A stretch of 64,000 nucleotides of DNA. Origin: Archangium violaceum Cb vi76. GTDB taxonomy: Bacteria; Myxococcota; Myxococcia; Myxococcales; Myxococcaceae. The translations under genes were made by a program, and so were the position numbers. The stretch is from positions 39,137 through 103,136 of the forward strand of contig NZ_JPMI01000201.1 in assembly GCF_000733295.1 (NCBI RefSeq). The letters run 5' to 3'. This document shows positions 52,378-62,700 of this stretch, piece by piece; position 1 is the first letter of the stretch, and each line of letters opens with the position of its first letter. The notes under the pieces were generated by a model. The model did no database searches, was not told where the DNA came from, and saw nothing but the letters and a program-made list of their open reading frames with translations.

Positions 52378-53319
52378 CTACTGAAAGTTCACCCAACCCT
52401 TTATCAGCCTATGAGTGGAGGTCGGTGGGTTGCCCGGAGAGTAGATGTTCGTCAGCGCCAGACCGGTGTGACCGTTCACGCCCACGTTGCCAGCGAAGAT
52501 GTAGTCGTATTTCGCCCAGTTGCCATTCGTAAACTGGATCGTCGGCTGGCCGTCGCGGCAAAGCTTGTTGGCCCCGCAGATTGGGTCGTAGGAGTTGTCG
52601 ACTTCCCAGAAGACCTTATTGGTGTTGACCGAACCGTCAGGGTTGACGCGATAGATCCTGTCCATCGCCAACGAGTCGGGCTTGCTGTTGAAGTCGCCTG
52701 TCAACACGACCCGGCGCCCCGCCTGAACGAGTGGCTTCAAAATGCTGTTGATTCTGGTGGCTTGTTCGGCACGGATTTCGAAGTCCTGGGCGTCCGAGAC
52801 GCTGGAGTGGCCGCTCCACAGGTGCGTCGTGCAGAAGGTGAACAGGCCAGGCGTCGGCATACCGGGTACGTCCGCACAGAACAGAGTGAATTCCCTGCCG
52901 CCTGGATAGCCCAACTCGCCGTGATACCTGCCCATCACAGGCAAACGGTAGGCGTGCAGGGCCATAGGGCGATTCGCGGCGAGAACCAGGCCCAGGTCGC
53001 CGTCGACGCCGCATTTGTCGACGTCTCCCTCGCTATACTTCGACATCGGAATGAATGCGGTATGCCAACCATATTGCGCGAAGAAGGCCTGGAACTCCGC
53101 GAAGTCGGCGGAACAGACCTCCTGCATCGTCGCGACGTCGGCACCGTTTAGAACCTGGTCTCTCACTCCGAACCAATCCGGATAGTTGTCGGTGCGTTCA
53201 CCGGTGATGTTGTGATTCACCACCGTGACCGTGTAGGCGGCCTCGGAAGATGCGGGCATGAGCCCCATGGATAAAACGGATGCCATCGTCGCGAGCGTAC
53301 GAGTGACTGAGAACTTCAT
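52378..53319 (-). CDS. Secreted endonuclease/exonuclease/phosphatase (DNase I-like) protein
   Basis: 313 residues. Signal peptide to SSEA-A. EEP-fold landmarks: VATMQEVC (metal-binding Glu), LTGDFNSKPDS (Asp/Asn), STHRLIKGW at the C-terminus where SDH is usual (Thr replaces Asp), plus THLWSGH. Several Cys may form disulfides. Could degrade extracellular DNA or lipids (sphingomyelinase-type members share the fold). Third codon positions are clearly less G/C-biased than in the neighbours, which suggests later arrival. Confidence 0.82.
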   Translation of the reverse strand: MKFSVTRTLATMASVLSMGLMPASSEAAYTVTVVNHNITGERTDNYPDWFGVRDQVLNGADVATMQEVCSADFAEFQAFFAQYGWHTAFIPMSKYSEGDVDKCGVDGDLGLVLAANRPMALHAYRLPVMGRYHGELGYPGGREFTLFCADVPGMPTPGLFTFCTTHLWSGHSSVSDAQDFEIRAEQATRINSILKPLVQAGRRVVLTGDFNSKPDSLAMDRIYRVNPDGSVNTNKVFWEVDNSYDPICGANKLCRDGQPTIQFTNGNWAKYDYIFAGNVGVNGHTGLALTNIYSPGNPPTSTHRLIKGWVNFQ

Positions 53320-53700
53320 GTTCGGGACCTCCAGGGTGAGGTCCGCATTCTACCGAGCAGTGCGGGTGGACCGGTAGCGAAGCACCCGTCGCGCCTTCGG
53401 TCCGTGATGGCGGAGGGCTCGCCGCGTATTGCCCGACGAGGGGTCCAAGGGGACCGCCTCCATTTTCTTACGCCGTGCTTACGGGTGGTTGGCAGCTTCA
53501 TCCATCCGTGTTGCACGTATGTCGCGTGCGGGCGCAGAGGGCCGGTCGAGAACCCCGACCGGGCAGGCGCTGCAGGCCCCGGTTCCTCTGAAGGGCATCG
53601 TCATCACGAGCAACAAGGTGTGGGGCATCTCCAACGACAAGCGCGTCTTTCTTGTAGATATCTGATCTGCGCGAGTTGCTCGTCGCACCGGACCTGAACC
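53320..53700. other. Gap between nuclease and START-like gene
   Basis: 381 bases. Contains the promoter region of the leftward nuclease gene, a small stem CCGGTC-9 nt-GACCGG (53542-53562), and one short orphan frame (53519-53665). No RNA gene recognised. Confidence 0.45.
53519..53665 (+). pseudogene. Short orphan coding fragment
   Basis: 48 codons ending at TGA 53665. The second half (VPLKGIVITSNKVWGISNDK then RVFLVDI) has strong third-position G/C preference and looks like a real C-terminus; the first half does not. No ribosome-binding site. Either a remnant of a lost gene or chance. Confidence 0.25.
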
Positions 53701-54156
53701 TCACGTCGCCTGGAGCGGCTGCGGCGAGGAAGCGGACTCCAGGAGCCGCCGCAACTGCCCGAGGTCCTCCTCCAGGTGCTTCCGGGCGGTGCGGACGAAG
53801 AGCGGCGTGGTGAGGGTGAACAGGCCACCGAGCCGGGCCTGCGTGCGGAAGACCACGCGCGTTCCCTCCGGGGTCGGCTCGAACAGGCGCCAACCCATCA
53901 CCTGGATGTGCGGGATGCTCGCCCGGAGCACCACGCGCACGGGAGGCTCGTACTCGAGCACCTCGACGGGCACATGCGCGCGCCGCCCGAGCAGGTGCAC
54001 CCGCTGGATGAGATGGACTCCGACCCCCAGTGGCCCTGTCGTCTCCACCTGCTCGACCACCGCGCTCCAGTCCGGGTCGTTCTTCGGGTCACTCGCCAGC
54101 GCGAAGACCTCGTCCAGAGGACGCCGGATGAGCACGCTCTGCTCCAGTTCGACCAT
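53701..54156 (-). CDS. START-like (SRPBCC/polyketide cyclase) protein
   Basis: 151 residues. Begins MVELEQSVLIRRPLDEVFALASDPKN, the normal start of the SRPBCC fold, then beta-strands and a final helix (TARKHLEEDLGQLRRLLE). The fold makes a hydrophobic pocket for lipids or polyketides; ligand unknown. A longer in-frame start upstream is Arg/Pro-rich and rejected. Single gene, divergent from the DUF885 peptidase. Confidence 0.85.
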   Translation of the reverse strand: MVELEQSVLIRRPLDEVFALASDPKNDPDWSAVVEQVETTGPLGVGVHLIQRVHLLGRRAHVPVEVLEYEPPVRVVLRASIPHIQVMGWRLFEPTPEGTRVVFRTQARLGGLFTLTTPLFVRTARKHLEEDLGQLRRLLESASSPQPLQAT

Positions 54157-54377
54157 CTCGCCCGCCTGCCTCCCCTCGGGGGACCCGAGCCCCCTCGAAA
54201 GATGGGCTGTCCGCCGTGTCCTGTCCGAGGCGTCACGAGCGGTGGCCCGCTCGCATGGTGTGCATCCAGGCGATCCCGGGCCCGAGGCACCCGGTCCGTG
54301 GAAGATGGAACAGGTCCCGGACCGTCCAGGGTCCGACACTCCACCCACCCCTGGTGCTGTGACTAACTTCAGGGGCC

Positions 54378-56093
54378 ATGAACAAGGCCTCCTCGCCCGC
54401 TCTCGAGACCTTCCTGCGGCTCCGTGCCTCGTTCTTCGAGCGCTACCTCGAGACCCAGCCCGAGGAGGCCACCACCCTCGGGCTCCACCACCTGGATGAC
54501 CGGCTGAAGGATCTCTCCCCCTCCGCGCTGGGCGACGAGTACGCCTTCCACCGCGAGGTCCTCGCGCGGCTCGAGCACCTCGCCCCCGAGGAGCTCCCCC
54601 CCGACGCCCAGCTCGACCGGTTGGCGATGCTCGACGTCACCCGCTTCCACGTCCACACCTACGAGGACCTGCGCGGCCACCGGCGCAATGTCGAGCTGTC
54701 GACCTATCCGCACACCATGCTGCAGTACCAGCTCGGCCAGGCCGAGACGGCCGGGGACTGGGCCGCCATCGCCAGCCGGGCCGCGCGCATCCCCACCTTC
54801 CTGCGGCAGCAGGAACAGTTGCTCGCCGAGGGCGTCGCCACCGGAGAGGTCCCGGACCCGCACATCGTCCACGACTTCGCGGAGGACCATCTCCCCGTCA
54901 TCGAGCGGTACTTCGAGCACCTCCCCGCCCTGCCCGGTGCGCACCAGGTGACACTCTCCGCCGCGGAGGCCCGGCAGCTCCAGCAAGCCTCCCGCGAGGC
55001 CCAACGGGCCTTCACCGCCCACCGCCAGTTCCTCCGTGAGCACGTCCTGCCGCGCACGCACGTCCCCGTGGTGCTCGGCGAGGACGAGTACCAGTGGCGG
55101 CTGCGGTACATGTTCGGCCTCACCGCCTCGCCCGAGGAGCTGGTGCGCCAGGCCGAGGACGTGCTGGAACGGGCCCGGGAATCCATCCTCCAGCTCTCCG
55201 GCCAGCTCGCCCGGGAGCTCCCCGGCGCCCCATCCACCCTCACCAACCTGGGAGAAGCCCGGACCCTGCTCCTCGAACTGGAGACGGAGCACCCGGAGCG
55301 GGACGAGGACGTCATCCCCCTCTACCGGGAGCTCATCGCGCGCGCCGAGCGCTTCATCCACGAGCGGGAGCTGTTCAACGTGCCCGAGGGCCTCCGGTTG
55401 GGCCTCAAATCGCTGCCGCCGGGCATGGTGGACGTGCGGGGCACCAACTGGCCCGCGCCGCTGTTGGACCCGCGCAAGGTGGGCTGGTTCGTGCTGGCCC
55501 CCATGGCGGCCGCGCACCCCACCGTCTGGGCGGCGCTGCTGGCCGTGCACGAGGGCATCCCCGGCCACTTCCTCCAGAGCGTCGCCTGGCAGCGCGCCTT
55601 CTCGCGGCACCCCGCCCCCGTGCGCTTCCTCCTGGTGACGGACCACGTGGCCATGGCGCGCGGCCACTTCGGGCCCATGCTCAACATCGAGGGCTACGCC
55701 ACCTACGCCGAGGAGCGGATGCGGCGCGCGGGCTTCTACACCGCCGCCGAGGCCCTCACGGCGCTCGTGGCCCGGGCCCTGCGCGCCGTGCGCGTGGTGG
55801 TGGACATCGGCCTTCACACCGGGCGCATGACGGACGAGGCGGCGGTGCGCTACCTCATGCACCACGCCTGCATGCCGGAGCCCAACGCGCGGCGCGAGGT
55901 GCTCCGCTACAAGCGCATCCCCCTGCAGGCCATCACCTACCTGCTGGGCGCGCTCGACTTCGAGCGGCTGGAGGAGGACTGCCGCCGCGAGCGCGGGAGC
56001 CGCTTCGACGAGGCCCACTTCCACGACGAGCTCTTCTCGTTCGGCCCCGTGCCCCCCGCGCTCCTGCGGCGCTTCATGCTGACGGGCGCGTGA
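54378..56093 (+). CDS. DUF885-family zinc metallopeptidase-like protein
   Basis: 571 residues, no signal peptide. The DUF885 signature HEGIPGHFLQ at 391-400 supplies the HExxxxH-like metal site (H391, E392, H396), with a downstream Glu in GYATYAEERMRR. N-terminal half is helical. Family members are predicted peptidases, some secreted; this one appears cytosolic. The 3' end overlaps the end of the convergent pyrophosphatase gene by 20 bases. Confidence 0.87.
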   Translation: MNKASSPALETFLRLRASFFERYLETQPEEATTLGLHHLDDRLKDLSPSALGDEYAFHREVLARLEHLAPEELPPDAQLDRLAMLDVTRFHVHTYEDLRGHRRNVELSTYPHTMLQYQLGQAETAGDWAAIASRAARIPTFLRQQEQLLAEGVATGEVPDPHIVHDFAEDHLPVIERYFEHLPALPGAHQVTLSAAEARQLQQASREAQRAFTAHRQFLREHVLPRTHVPVVLGEDEYQWRLRYMFGLTASPEELVRQAEDVLERARESILQLSGQLARELPGAPSTLTNLGEARTLLLELETEHPERDEDVIPLYRELIARAERFIHERELFNVPEGLRLGLKSLPPGMVDVRGTNWPAPLLDPRKVGWFVLAPMAAAHPTVWAALLAVHEGIPGHFLQSVAWQRAFSRHPAPVRFLLVTDHVAMARGHFGPMLNIEGYATYAEERMRRAGFYTAAEALTALVARALRAVRVVVDIGLHTGRMTDEAAVRYLMHHACMPEPNARREVLRYKRIPLQAITYLLGALDFERLEEDCRRERGSRFDEAHFHDELFSFGPVPPALLRRFMLTGA

Positions 56094-56565
56094 CGTCCGG
56101 GAGCCAGCCCACGAAGCGCGTGTCCGCGCCCCGCTTGCCTCGCACGAAGTGCAGCACCCGCTTGAAGAGGGCATAGACGCGGAAGAAGGTCTCCAGGCCC
56201 GCCCGATCCACGGGCCTCAGGGGCTTGGTGCTGCAGATGACCTTGGGGTCCGCGCAGCCCGCGTCGAGAAAGGCAATCACGCCCACCACCGGCACACGCA
56301 GGCGCTCGCCCCGGCGCAGACGCGGACCGAGCACCACCACGTCCAGGGGATCTCCATCCCCCGAGCCCAGCCCTGGAATGCAACCGTAGTTGTAGGGACA
56401 CGGCAGGGGGGAAATGAAATCCACGCCCCCATCCGCGCGCCGCTTCACCACGGAGAAGCGGGGGGACTCGATGAGCACTTCGGGCTCGCGCGTGAGCTCT
56501 GGAGGGAGGGAGAAGTCGGACACCCGCGTGGTGTAGCACGGCGGGGCCGCCCGCTCGTCCTGCAA
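56074..56565 (-). CDS. ppa: Inorganic pyrophosphatase
   Basis: 163 residues from a TTG at 56565, nine bases behind AGGAGG (56575-56580); the frame also has a GTG at 56523 and is open to 56706, but neither has such a site. Family I motifs: SPRFSVVKRR, PYNYGCIPG, DGDPLDVVV (D70, D72, D75) and LDAGCADPK (D101, D106), the metal-binding Asp set of E. coli-type enzymes. Hydrolyses pyrophosphate. Divergent enough from the standard that substrate preference could differ. Confidence 0.85.
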   Translation of the reverse strand: MQDERAAPPCYTTRVSDFSLPPELTREPEVLIESPRFSVVKRRADGGVDFISPLPCPYNYGCIPGLGSGDGDPLDVVVLGPRLRRGERLRVPVVGVIAFLDAGCADPKVICSTKPLRPVDRAGLETFFRVYALFKRVLHFVRGKRGADTRFVGWLPDVTRPSA

Positions 56566-56684
56566 GCAACGGAACCTCCTGGGCTCTGTGCACCCGGGTA
56601 CTCCGTGCCTCGGGAAAATCCAGGCCCCCCTGGCCACTGCCCCCGCTTCTGCCCACCTCACCCCGACGGCGGCAAAGGAGGGCG

Positions 56685-58376
56685 ATGATGAGGCGGGGAT
56701 GGGCATTTCTCGGGCTTCTGGCCATGGCGGCGTGTTCGGGCGGGGAGGATGTCTCGAAGCTGGAGAAGAACACGTGCGCGGATGTGCACGCGGGCACCCT
56801 GCCCACCCGGTCCGAGGCGAGCGATGGCCGCGAGTCCTTCCTGGTGCGCTACCGCTCCGGAGACCGGGTGAGCGCGGCCGCGGTGCGGCGACTGGGCGGC
56901 CAGGTGACGGCGCAATACCGCTCGGTCCCGGCGGTGGCCGCGCGCCTGACGCCCGAGGAGCGGGCCCGGCTCGCCGCGGATCCGGACGTGGAGCTCATCG
57001 AGCCGGACGTGCAACTCAAGGCGCTGCGGCTGCCCACGACGAAGGCGGGCTCCGTGGGTGAGTACACCGGCTCGGTGCGCATGGTGCAGGCCCCCCAGGT
57101 GTGGGACGCCAACGAGGACGGCGAGCTCGACACGGGAGCGCCCGTGGGCGAGGGCATCCGGGTGTGCGTCATCGACAGTGGCCTGGATCGGCGCCACCCC
57201 GAGCTGACCATCCCCTACGTGGGCGGCTACGACTTCGTGGACGAAGACGAGGACCCGAGCGACGAGACGGAGGGCGTGAGGGGCATCGGCCACGGCACGC
57301 ACGTGGCGGGCATCATCGCGGCGCAGCTCGCCTCGGGAGGCGCGACCCTCTCGGGCATGAACCAGGGCGGCATGGTGGGCGTGGCGCCCGGCGTGGAACT
57401 GCTGATCGCCCGGGTGCTCAACGTGCACGAGACCGCCAGCATCGGCGCGGTGCTCTCCGCGCTCGAGTGGTGCGTGAAGAACAACGCCCGCATCGCCTCG
57501 CTGTCGCTCGGGGCGACCATGGACCTGGGGAAGACGGCGCGAGACGCCTTCCAGGCCGCGCAGGACCAGGGGCTGCTCCTCGTCGCGGCATCGGGGAACG
57601 ACAGCAGCCCGGACCATGAAGCCCCCCTGGGCTACCCGGCGGCCTATCCGTCCGTGCTGGCCGTGGGCGCGGTGGACAGGAACGGGGAGGTGGCCTCCTT
57701 CTCCAACCGGGGCAATGGGCTGAGCCTGGTGGCGCCCGGAGTGGACGTGCTCTCGTCCATCAGCATGCAGGCGGCCACGGTGTCGTCGCTCGACGCGGAG
57801 GGGGCGGAGTACAACTCCCGCTCGCTCTTCTTCTCACCGCCGGGTGAGTACTCGGGGACGCTCGTCGACTGTGGCCAGGGCGAGGCCTACGGCTGCAAGG
57901 GCTCCACGTGCGATGGCTTCGTGGCCTACGTGCGGCTGACCGGGGACTCGAGGGCCTCGCGCGCCGCGCAGAACGTGATGAAGCAGGGCGCGCGCGCCAT
58001 CATCTTCGGCACCGACTACTCCGAGAACGAGTCCTGGATGAAGTTCCTGGATGGACCGGGGCTCTCGTGGGTGCCCTCGCTGGCGGTGGGCCGGGAGTCG
58101 CGAGCGGCCGTGCTCGATCAATTGGGCAGGCCGGTGCACGTAAAGCTGAGGGGCGTGGACTACGCCGAGTTCCCTGGTACCTCGATGGCCGCGCCGCATG
58201 TGTCGGCCGTGGCGGCGCTCGTGTGGAGCGCGCGCCCGGAGCTGACGGCCGCCCAGGTGCGCACGCTGCTGGAGCGCACCGCGAAGGACCTGGGTGACAC
58301 GGGCCATGACGCTCGCTACGGCTACGGGCTGGTGCAGGCCAAGGCGGCGCTCGACGCGCTCCAGCAGCTGCCGTGA
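56685..58376 (+). CDS. Subtilisin-like (S8) serine protease lipoprotein with PA-domain insert
   Basis: 563 residues. Lipoprotein signal MMRRGWAFLGLLAMAAC. I9-type propeptide about 50-115 (SFLVRYRSGDRVSAAAVRRL, AADPDVELIEPD). Catalytic triad D164 (VIDSGLD), H203 (HGTHVAG), S500 (GTSMAAPH); oxyanion Asn in AASGND. Between His and Ser sits an insert of about 130 residues with the PA-domain pattern (GTLVDCGQGEAYGC, VMKQGARAIIFGTDYSE). Outer surface protease, fitting predation or outer-membrane vesicle cargo. GGAGGGCG precedes the ATG pair. Confidence 0.93.
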   Translation: MMRRGWAFLGLLAMAACSGGEDVSKLEKNTCADVHAGTLPTRSEASDGRESFLVRYRSGDRVSAAAVRRLGGQVTAQYRSVPAVAARLTPEERARLAADPDVELIEPDVQLKALRLPTTKAGSVGEYTGSVRMVQAPQVWDANEDGELDTGAPVGEGIRVCVIDSGLDRRHPELTIPYVGGYDFVDEDEDPSDETEGVRGIGHGTHVAGIIAAQLASGGATLSGMNQGGMVGVAPGVELLIARVLNVHETASIGAVLSALEWCVKNNARIASLSLGATMDLGKTARDAFQAAQDQGLLLVAASGNDSSPDHEAPLGYPAAYPSVLAVGAVDRNGEVASFSNRGNGLSLVAPGVDVLSSISMQAATVSSLDAEGAEYNSRSLFFSPPGEYSGTLVDCGQGEAYGCKGSTCDGFVAYVRLTGDSRASRAAQNVMKQGARAIIFGTDYSENESWMKFLDGPGLSWVPSLAVGRESRAAVLDQLGRPVHVKLRGVDYAEFPGTSMAAPHVSAVAALVWSARPELTAAQVRTLLERTAKDLGDTGHDARYGYGLVQAKAALDALQQLP

Positions 58377-58423
58377 CACCTGGATGTGACGGCCGGCGCG
58401 TCGAGGTATGATCCCGGCCGTTC

Positions 58424-59725
58424 ATGTCCACCGAGCCCCTCCTGCTGCGCTACATGACGCGCTTCCGCTGCATCGCGGAGCGCTGTGAGGACACCTGCTG
58501 CACGGGCCTGCGTGTACCGGTGAGCGAGCCGCAGTGGGCGCGGATGCGGGCGGCGGTGGCGGGCAGCGCGGAGGAGTCGGAGCGCCTGCACCGGTGCATC
58601 ACTCCGAATCCCGGTGGAGCCGCCACGGAGCACGCGTTCATCGAGATGCGCCCGGACGGGCACTGCCCCTTGTTGGACACGGAGCGGCTCTGCTCGCTCC
58701 AGCGCCGCCACGGGGACACGGTGCTGCCGGACATCTGCGCCACCTTCCCACGCGCCGTCACCCGGTGGGGCGAGCGGGTAGAGGTCTCGGGGACGCTGGC
58801 CTGCCCGGAGGTGGCGCGTCTGTGCCTGCTGGAGGAGGACGCGGTGGAGCCCGTGCCCACGCCCCTCGCGGCCTCGCACGTTCCCCGGCCGGAGACGGCG
58901 AGACACATCCCCGCTGACGCGGAGGACGCCTGGGCCTTCCACGCGGAGACGGTGCGCGAGGCCCTGCTGCGGCTGCTGCACCGGCGCGAATATCCCCTCG
59001 CCTCGCGGCTCGCGATGCTCGGGCACCTGGCGCACGGGCTGGACGGCTTCTACTTCCGGGGCACGGAGTCCTTCCGGGGAGAGGACAGTGAGGCGGCCGA
59101 GGCACGGTTGAACGAGGTGCTCCAGCGCTTCGATTCGCCGGACGTGCTGGAGGCGGTGCACCGGGACTTCTCGGGGCTGGCGCTTCCGGGAGGCCCATGC
59201 GTGGGCCTGTTCAGCTCGGTGCTGAGGGCGCGGATGGCGGCGGGACGAGGCGAGCGCTTCTCCTCCCTCGCCCGGAGCGTCCTGGAATCACTCGGGCTCC
59301 AGGAAGGCACACCGGGAGAGCTGGACGCGGCGTGGCGCACCTACGCGGAACGGTGGAGCCACCTGGAGGCCCTGCACGGCGCGCGGGTGCGGCAGTACTT
59401 CGACAACTACGCCGCGCACTTCGCCTGGCGCAACCCGCTCATCGACGCACCGGGCCTGCTCGCGTACGTGTTCCGACTGGCCCTGCGGGTGGGACTGCTC
59501 CGCCTGACGCTCGTGGGCCATCCCCGGGTGGCGGAGCTGTGCCAGGAGTCCTCCCCCACCGCCGAATCACAGGAGCAGCTGGACCGGGCGGCGGTGGAGA
59601 CCTTCCAGCTCGTGGCGAAGCACGTGGAGCAGGCACCGGACTTCCTGGCGCTCGCCGATGGGCTCGTGGGCCCGGGGCGAGGCGCGGACACCCTGGGCAA
59701 GGTGCTCATCTTCGCGACGTTCTGA
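58424..59725 (+). CDS. FliB-family (flagellin lysine N-methylase-like) protein
   Basis: 433 residues. N-terminal Cys cluster C16, C21, C25, C26 in MTRFRCIAERCEDTCCTGLR and later CPLLDTERLCSLQ and DICATFPR, the hallmark of the FliB/YkgJ-type family. Named for lysine methylation of flagellin in enterobacteria, but the family is much wider and many hosts lack flagella. No flagellin gene seen here. Function in this organism unknown; a metal-binding methylase is the default guess. Confidence 0.8.
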   Translation: MSTEPLLLRYMTRFRCIAERCEDTCCTGLRVPVSEPQWARMRAAVAGSAEESERLHRCITPNPGGAATEHAFIEMRPDGHCPLLDTERLCSLQRRHGDTVLPDICATFPRAVTRWGERVEVSGTLACPEVARLCLLEEDAVEPVPTPLAASHVPRPETARHIPADAEDAWAFHAETVREALLRLLHRREYPLASRLAMLGHLAHGLDGFYFRGTESFRGEDSEAAEARLNEVLQRFDSPDVLEAVHRDFSGLALPGGPCVGLFSSVLRARMAAGRGERFSSLARSVLESLGLQEGTPGELDAAWRTYAERWSHLEALHGARVRQYFDNYAAHFAWRNPLIDAPGLLAYVFRLALRVGLLRLTLVGHPRVAELCQESSPTAESQEQLDRAAVETFQLVAKHVEQAPDFLALADGLVGPGRGADTLGKVLIFATF

Positions 59726-59730
59726 GCGGC

Positions 59731-62700
59731 TCAGCGCGGGGCGAGCTCGAGGGAGAGCACCGCCCCGGCAGGCCGGTGGCTCCACTCCTGGAAGGACGCA
59801 CGGAACTCGTCCATCGTCCGGGCGAGTGCGCTTCCGGGGCGTGAAGACAGGGCCTCGTGGCCGCCCGGGTCACGAGAGGAGAGGCCAATGAGGAAGGGGC
59901 CCTCGGGTGCCGCGTTCGGGAAGGGCCGGGCGAAGAGCCTGCGGTCCGCTTCCAGCCGGTACACCAGCGCCGTGAGGTGCCCGAGCACCCAGCCCGAGGC
60001 CATCTCACGTGCTTCGGGAGAAGGAGCCTCGACGGAGACGCGCAGCCGCACGGGCAGTTCCTTCTCGAGGTCCACCGGCTCGAACAGCGCGGCCCAGGCC
60101 GCCTCCGTCCCCTCGGCTCGAGCCCGACGAACCACCTCGCGCGCCCGGGAGAGCTCGTCGCGCAGCACCTGGAGCGTCGAGCGCGACACGTTGCGCGCGG
60201 TGTTGCGCGGCGGCAGCGCGGGAGCCACCACCGGCATGAGGTCCCTCCGGTCGCTGGTGCGGTAACCCGCGGTCCCGGCGGTCAGCGTCACGGGGCGAGG
60301 CCACTGCCAGGCGGAGAACGTCTCGAAGAAGTACGCGAGCAGCCCGCTGTCCGAGCGGATGGCCTCGCGGGGTGCATTCGTACACGCCCAGGCCACCAGC
60401 ACCGACCAGGACAACCCACCCAGGTAACCCAGGGCATGCGAGTACACGCCGCGTGCCTTCGCCCAGGAGCGCACGGCGCGAAGCACGGTGCGGAAGCGCT
60501 CGGCTCCCGCGCCTTCGTGCTCCACGGAGTCGAGCAGCGCCCGCGTATCGGTCCACCCGTTGAGCGAGCGGAAGCCCGGGGTGTCCAGCCGCTCGCCGTA
60601 CCGCGCCAGCAGCTCCGTCGGAGGACAGGGCTCCACGCCTTCGGGCCGGCGCGCGTACGACACATCGAAGTGGACGCCGTTGAGCGACAGCTTCACCAGG
60701 GGGAGCGCGGCATCGGCCACGAAGCGAGCGGCCGCGGGGCCTTCCTGCTCGGCCACGAGCCGGGTGAGGGCCTGGGCGAAGTCCTCGCGGGAGAGGCTCG
60801 CGGGCCCGACGGCCACCGCGTCCACGTCACTCCCGGCGTTGTCCGTGCCGAGCAGGTACGAGCCGTACGGGAGGAGTTCCGCGCCGACCCGGGCGCACAG
60901 GGCCTCGAGCCTGCCCACCACCGCCTGACGCGCTTGCCGGGTCTCGGAGGAGGGCCACTCTCCGCGAGCCGATAGCACGGTGCGGAGCACATCCTTCTCC
61001 TCCGCGGAGGTACGGGCACTCCTGGACGGCGCTGGAGGGGTGGAACGGGAAGCCCCGGAACGTGACCTTCCACCGAGCGGCACGCGCTGGCGGATTTCGA
61101 ACGGGCCATCCCCCCGCTTGCTGGTGAGACACACGTCGCCCACCTCGAAGCGGATGGGACGCCAGTCCCGCTCCCAGGTAGCCAACGTGCGCCGGATGGT
61201 GGCGGCCGGAGCACGCGGGAGCTGCCCGACGGTCAGGTGCGGTGTGAAGTCGAACTCGGGCTCACGGCCCCGCGACCCACCTTTGGGGAAGACCTTCTCG
61301 AGCGCGGCGTGCAGGGCCTTCAGCGCACCATGCGGACGATCGTCGGGACGAAGCCAGGCCGTCACGTCGCTGCTGTGCTCGAAATACCCGAAGCCCGAGA
61401 GCATCACCTCGAAGGGCTCGATGCCCTGGAGTGCTTCCGTGATGAGCGCCTCCGCCTCGCCGAAGGAATCCTCGGGCACGAAGGGGAAGAGCAGCGTCAC
61501 GTGGGGCATCCAGCGCGCGAACTTCGAGTCATGCACCGCACGCAGGGCCTGGATGGGAGCCCACACCTCCTCGGGAGGGACGATCACCAGGCACGACTGG
61601 CGGACGAGAGGCTCCGTGAGAGGCCGGCGCGTGGCCCTGGGGAGCGCGAGAGCCGGAGCCTGAACGGAGGCGGCGCCCCGCTTCAGCACACAGCTCAACC
61701 CGAAGTGGTCCGACGCGAAGAGTGCATCGCCGCCGGGACCTGGGGGACCCGAGAGCGGCGCCTCGGCGAAGAGCCCCACCTCGTGCGGAACGAGCCGTCC
61801 GGAGGCCGAGCGTACGAGCACGCGATCGAGACGCTGACGCCGGCCGGAAGTGGTCGTGAGCGCGGCGAGCGTGTTGCGGGAGGGATCGAACGTGTACCCC
61901 GCGTCACCGGGCCGCAGCGCCGTCCAGACATCGACGAAACCCGCCTTCTGGAAGTCCTGGACCTCGGGAGCATCGTCGCCGAAGTTGAAATCACCCACGA
62001 GCGCGAGGTCAGGAGACTCGCCAAGCGAGTGGGCCCATTCGATGAGGGCCTGGACCTGGACGGTGCGCGCCTTGGCTCTCACGGGATCGCGATTGCTCGT
62101 CAGGTGCGGCGTGGCCACCCAGAGCGAACCATCCAGGAGCGCGAGCTCACCCGCGATGATGCGCTTGTCACGGGAGAAGACGCACTGACTCAGCGAGGCG
62201 AATGGATACCGGGAGAGGAGGACCTGTCCATAGGGCTCGACGGTGGAGGCATCCGGTCCGTCCGAGACGAAGTAATGCTCACGCACCCATTGCTTCTCGA
62301 GCAACGCGCGGAGGAAAGGCGCGGTGACCTCCTGCAAGGCGATGACGTCGGCATCGACCGAGCGCAGCAGGGAAATCGTCGCGGCGGTCCGCCGGTGCGT
62401 GGCGAGCAACTCCGGATCGTACAGGTCGAACAGGACGTTGAACGTGGCGAACGTGAGCTCCGCGGGAGCGGGCCGGGCCGCGGTGGAAACAGACTGTTCC
62501 ACCGCGACCCAGGCATTGGCTCGTGCGTCGTAGCGATAGAGCGGCAGCGGGGTGAAGCGGGGGGCAGCCTCACGGGTAGCAGCAGGAGGCGGCGGAGGCG
62601 GAGGCGGAGGCACAACCTCTTCCGAGGTCTTGAAGGTGAGGGAGGATAACCGGTCGATGCGTTCCCGGCGGTCCCACACCAGCTCGTGACCGCGTTTGAA

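Noticed and set aside
53540..53600. tRNA-like stretch with GGTCGAGAACCCCGACCGG
   Set aside because: Resembles a T-arm by eye, but no acceptor, D or anticodon stem can be built around it.
54369..56174. 601-codon minus-strand frame opposite the DUF885 gene
   Set aside because: Val/Leu/Glu/Gly-rich shadow with no start signal.
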